Source of the DNA: Glaciecola sp965660625
GTDB lineage: Bacteria; Pseudomonadota; Gammaproteobacteria; Enterobacterales; Alteromonadaceae
NCBI GenBank assembly: GCA_965660625.1
Contig: CBFIAR010000011.1
Span: forward strand, 48,080 to 112,079
Direction: 5' to 3'
Length of the DNA: 64,000 nucleotides
A program made the translations under genes and the position numbers. This document shows positions 62,619 to 64,000 of this stretch, piece after piece. Below the pieces are notes generated by a model. The model made no database searches. It saw only the letters and a program-made list of their open reading frames with translations, and was not told the DNA's origin. Position 1 is the stretch's first letter. Every line of letters starts with the position of its first letter.

Positions 62619-62915
62619 TGATAAGCGATTACTTTATGCTCTACATCAAGTCAAGTAAAGACACTTTTTAAGCGTTATTTGCTTATTCAGATAACAATAG
62701 GTTTAGGTTATTTGCAAACCTTCACAATGATCAGAGCACAGCAAACTAGCTGCATAATGCTAAAGGACGCAATTTTCAACGATTTGAATGGGGATGATTA
62801 CTGTATTGATAAGGAACTACTAATTTGGGTCCGTCGTGCTAATCCAAGCATATACAGGAAGATCAGAGCACATTCGCTCCGTAAGTCATTGAGTATGTCA
62901 GTTCAGGTTGATAGT

Positions 62916-63131
62916 TTAAATTTCACTACCTTCATGTTGCCTTGCTAAGTCATCAAGGTCGGAACAAGTATAATCAAATTTACCCACTTCATATTCATAA
63001 GATACCGAAACGGAATTAGAGGCTTTGAATAGTTTTGCATTCACATCTCCCTTTGACCAGTGCTTAAGTTCGTTTAAAAAACGATTAGCGACTGATGCAG
63101 AGGCAAATTGATAGCGAATTTCATTAATCAT
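62916..63131 (-). CDS. Small hypothetical protein
   Basis: This 71-residue frame (MINEIRYQFASASVANRFLNELKHWSKGDVNAKLF...) has the amino-acid composition and alternating pattern of a small alpha-beta protein. I do not recognise a named family. An ATG at 63149 would add six residues; neither start has a clear ribosome site. It has no membrane helix or signal. Confidence 0.5.
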   Translation of the reverse strand: MINEIRYQFASASVANRFLNELKHWSKGDVNAKLFKASNSVSVSYEYEVGKFDYTCSDLDDLARQHEGSEI

Positions 63132-63149
63132 AAAACAAATAATGCTCAT

Positions 63150-63726
63150 GTATGTTGGGGCGGCTTATGTTCGTCATTTTTGCGCTTGAGTCAAGCAAAG
63201 AAGTTACTGCTTTGCAGTAGCGAAACTAAAACCAATAACTGGGAGGCGCATTCCACTTGGAACAACAGTCCTATTTGTACCTAAATTAGACATGTATTTT
63301 TATATAAACGAAACAATAAGGTATAAATATCTATATGTGTAAGTTTGTGATTACATTGAGTAAATGTTATCAAAATGTAATTAAAAATGAATGTTGACAT
63401 TTAGTTTGCTACACTACAGCAGGGGAACGTTAGTGACATATAAAAATAAAAAATATTAATTTAAACATAGGCTTAATGATTATTTAATCTGTAGCTAGTC
63501 TATTTTTTTGAAATCATAGTGCTTGATACTACTTGTAAATTGCTTGTAAATCGACCGCTTAAATTGAGATAAACGAAAAATTTATAAACCAATAAAAAAG
63601 AGTGTGCGTAATTTAGTATATTTAAAAATACCAAACATGCTTTTTAAAAGATGGCCAACAAATTTTCTCATCGCCAAAGAGCAAGGGTCCTAGCAGAGCA
63701 CCTATAAGAAATGGGGTAATACAATA
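63150..63726. other. AT-rich non-coding stretch
   Basis: This 577-bp region has no supported gene. It contains TTACATT and AATGTAA as an inverted repeat 16 bases apart near 63350-63382 and is very AT-rich afterwards. No RNA gene could be identified. Confidence 0.4.
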
Positions 63727-63954
63727 ATGCATATAAACGATCAAAACAGAGAACAGCTTCAGCCGATTTCTTTGGCGCAACAAGTGCTTCTAGTCATTGG
63801 GTTCGTTATTTTTATCACGGGCTTGTTTTCGATCGGATACGCACTACTTGCTTCTTTCTTGTTGCCGGTTTCAAACAGCACCTTACTCGTCGCTGTTATT
63901 GGACTGCTTGGTACATATTTTGGTAGAAAGATACTAAGAAGTGGGAGAAAATAA
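63727..63954 (+). CDS. Small two-helix membrane protein
   Basis: This 75-residue protein has two hydrophobic helices (about 18-40 and 48-64) and a basic C-terminus (GRKILRSGRK). GGGGTAA lies upstream of ATG 63727. I do not recognise the family. A 10-bp hairpin follows the stop codon. Confidence 0.55.
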   Translation: MHINDQNREQLQPISLAQQVLLVIGFVIFITGLFSIGYALLASFLLPVSNSTLLVAVIGLLGTYFGRKILRSGRK

Positions 63955-63955
63955 A

Positions 63956-63996
63956 TAACCCTCTAAAACACCCGATGGTAATCATGTAGAGGGTTA
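63956..63996 (+). terminator. Hairpin after the small membrane protein gene
   Basis: TAACCCTCTA (63956-63965) and TAGAGGGTTA (63987-63996) are perfect inverted repeats with a 21-base loop. The window ends before any T run could be seen. Confidence 0.5.
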
Positions 63997-64000
63997 TGAG

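Noticed and set aside
62679..62948. Open frame of 89 codons on the plus strand, with a 12-base direct repeat (GATCAGAGCACA at 62729 and 62861).
   Set aside because: It starts with TTG, has no ribosome site or known family, and overlaps the end of the better-supported minus-strand frame. The repeat is short and alone.

Overview
The window looks like chromosome of a marine gammaproteobacterium, most probably of the Alteromonadales (Alteromonas/Paraglaciecola type). This is inferred from the gene set and order (nfuA, comF and bioH near each other; tex divergent from greB; a full aa3 oxidase locus with CtaG, Surf1, CtaA, CtaB and Sco; an H-NOX with its own kinase; a DUF3612-type XRE regulator) and from moderate to low GC content. 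No rRNA, tRNA, CRISPR array, insertion sequence or phage gene was seen.

Positions 1-11600 hold a phenol meta-cleavage locus in the order of the Pseudomonas dmp operon. Read on the minus strand it is dmpK-L-M-N-O-P (multicomponent phenol hydroxylase), dmpQ (ferredoxin), dmpB (catechol 2,3-dioxygenase), dmpC, dmpD, dmpE and the first part of dmpF, which runs off the left edge. The sigma54-dependent activator DmpR is divergent. The dmpK-dmpR intergenic region has a sigma54 -24/-12 promoter, a consensus IHF site and upstream dyad elements at the spacing expected for this activator family.

Positions 11600-19340 hold a transport-like operon: YCF48-type lipoprotein, RND/MMPL permease, DUF1302 outer-membrane protein and DUF1329 protein, then an ABM-domain membrane protein behind a terminator. 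Its upstream region repeats the dmp promoter layout (sigma54 -24/-12 site, IHF-like site, similar upstream elements). This suggests that DmpR also controls an inner-to-outer-membrane system for a hydrophobic aromatic or a metabolite. It is the most interesting proposal in the window.

Positions 19360-23150 hold a minus-strand operon (HpaI-type aldolase, ketopantoate-reductase-like protein, stand-alone prephenate dehydratase) and lexA with SOS boxes. Positions 23380-32240 carry the cytochrome c oxidase locus behind a consensus FNR/Anr box: coxB, coxA, ctaG, coxC, a DUF2909 gene on the other strand, surf1, a Sco-like protein, ctaA, ctaB and sco.

Positions 32250-47460 are mixed housekeeping and accessory genes: GNAT, polysaccharide deacetylase, MATE pump, a lipoprotein with a GlyGly-CTERM-like tail, nfuA, a large M14 peptidase, comF, bioH, a flagellum-linked small protein behind a sigma28 promoter, a SprA-type metalloprotease, a P-loop kinase, a JmjC/cupin protein and an amidohydrolase. 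Positions 47850-51120 carry a nitric-oxide sensing pair (hybrid histidine kinase and H-NOX) and a cytochrome c. Positions 51440-64000 hold a VOC protein, a YiiX-like hydrolase, tex, greB, an amidohydrolase with a large in-frame deletion, a TonB-dependent receptor whose signal-peptide start is split by a frameshift in an A7 tract, a DUF502 protein, a DUF3612 XRE regulator and small hypothetical genes.
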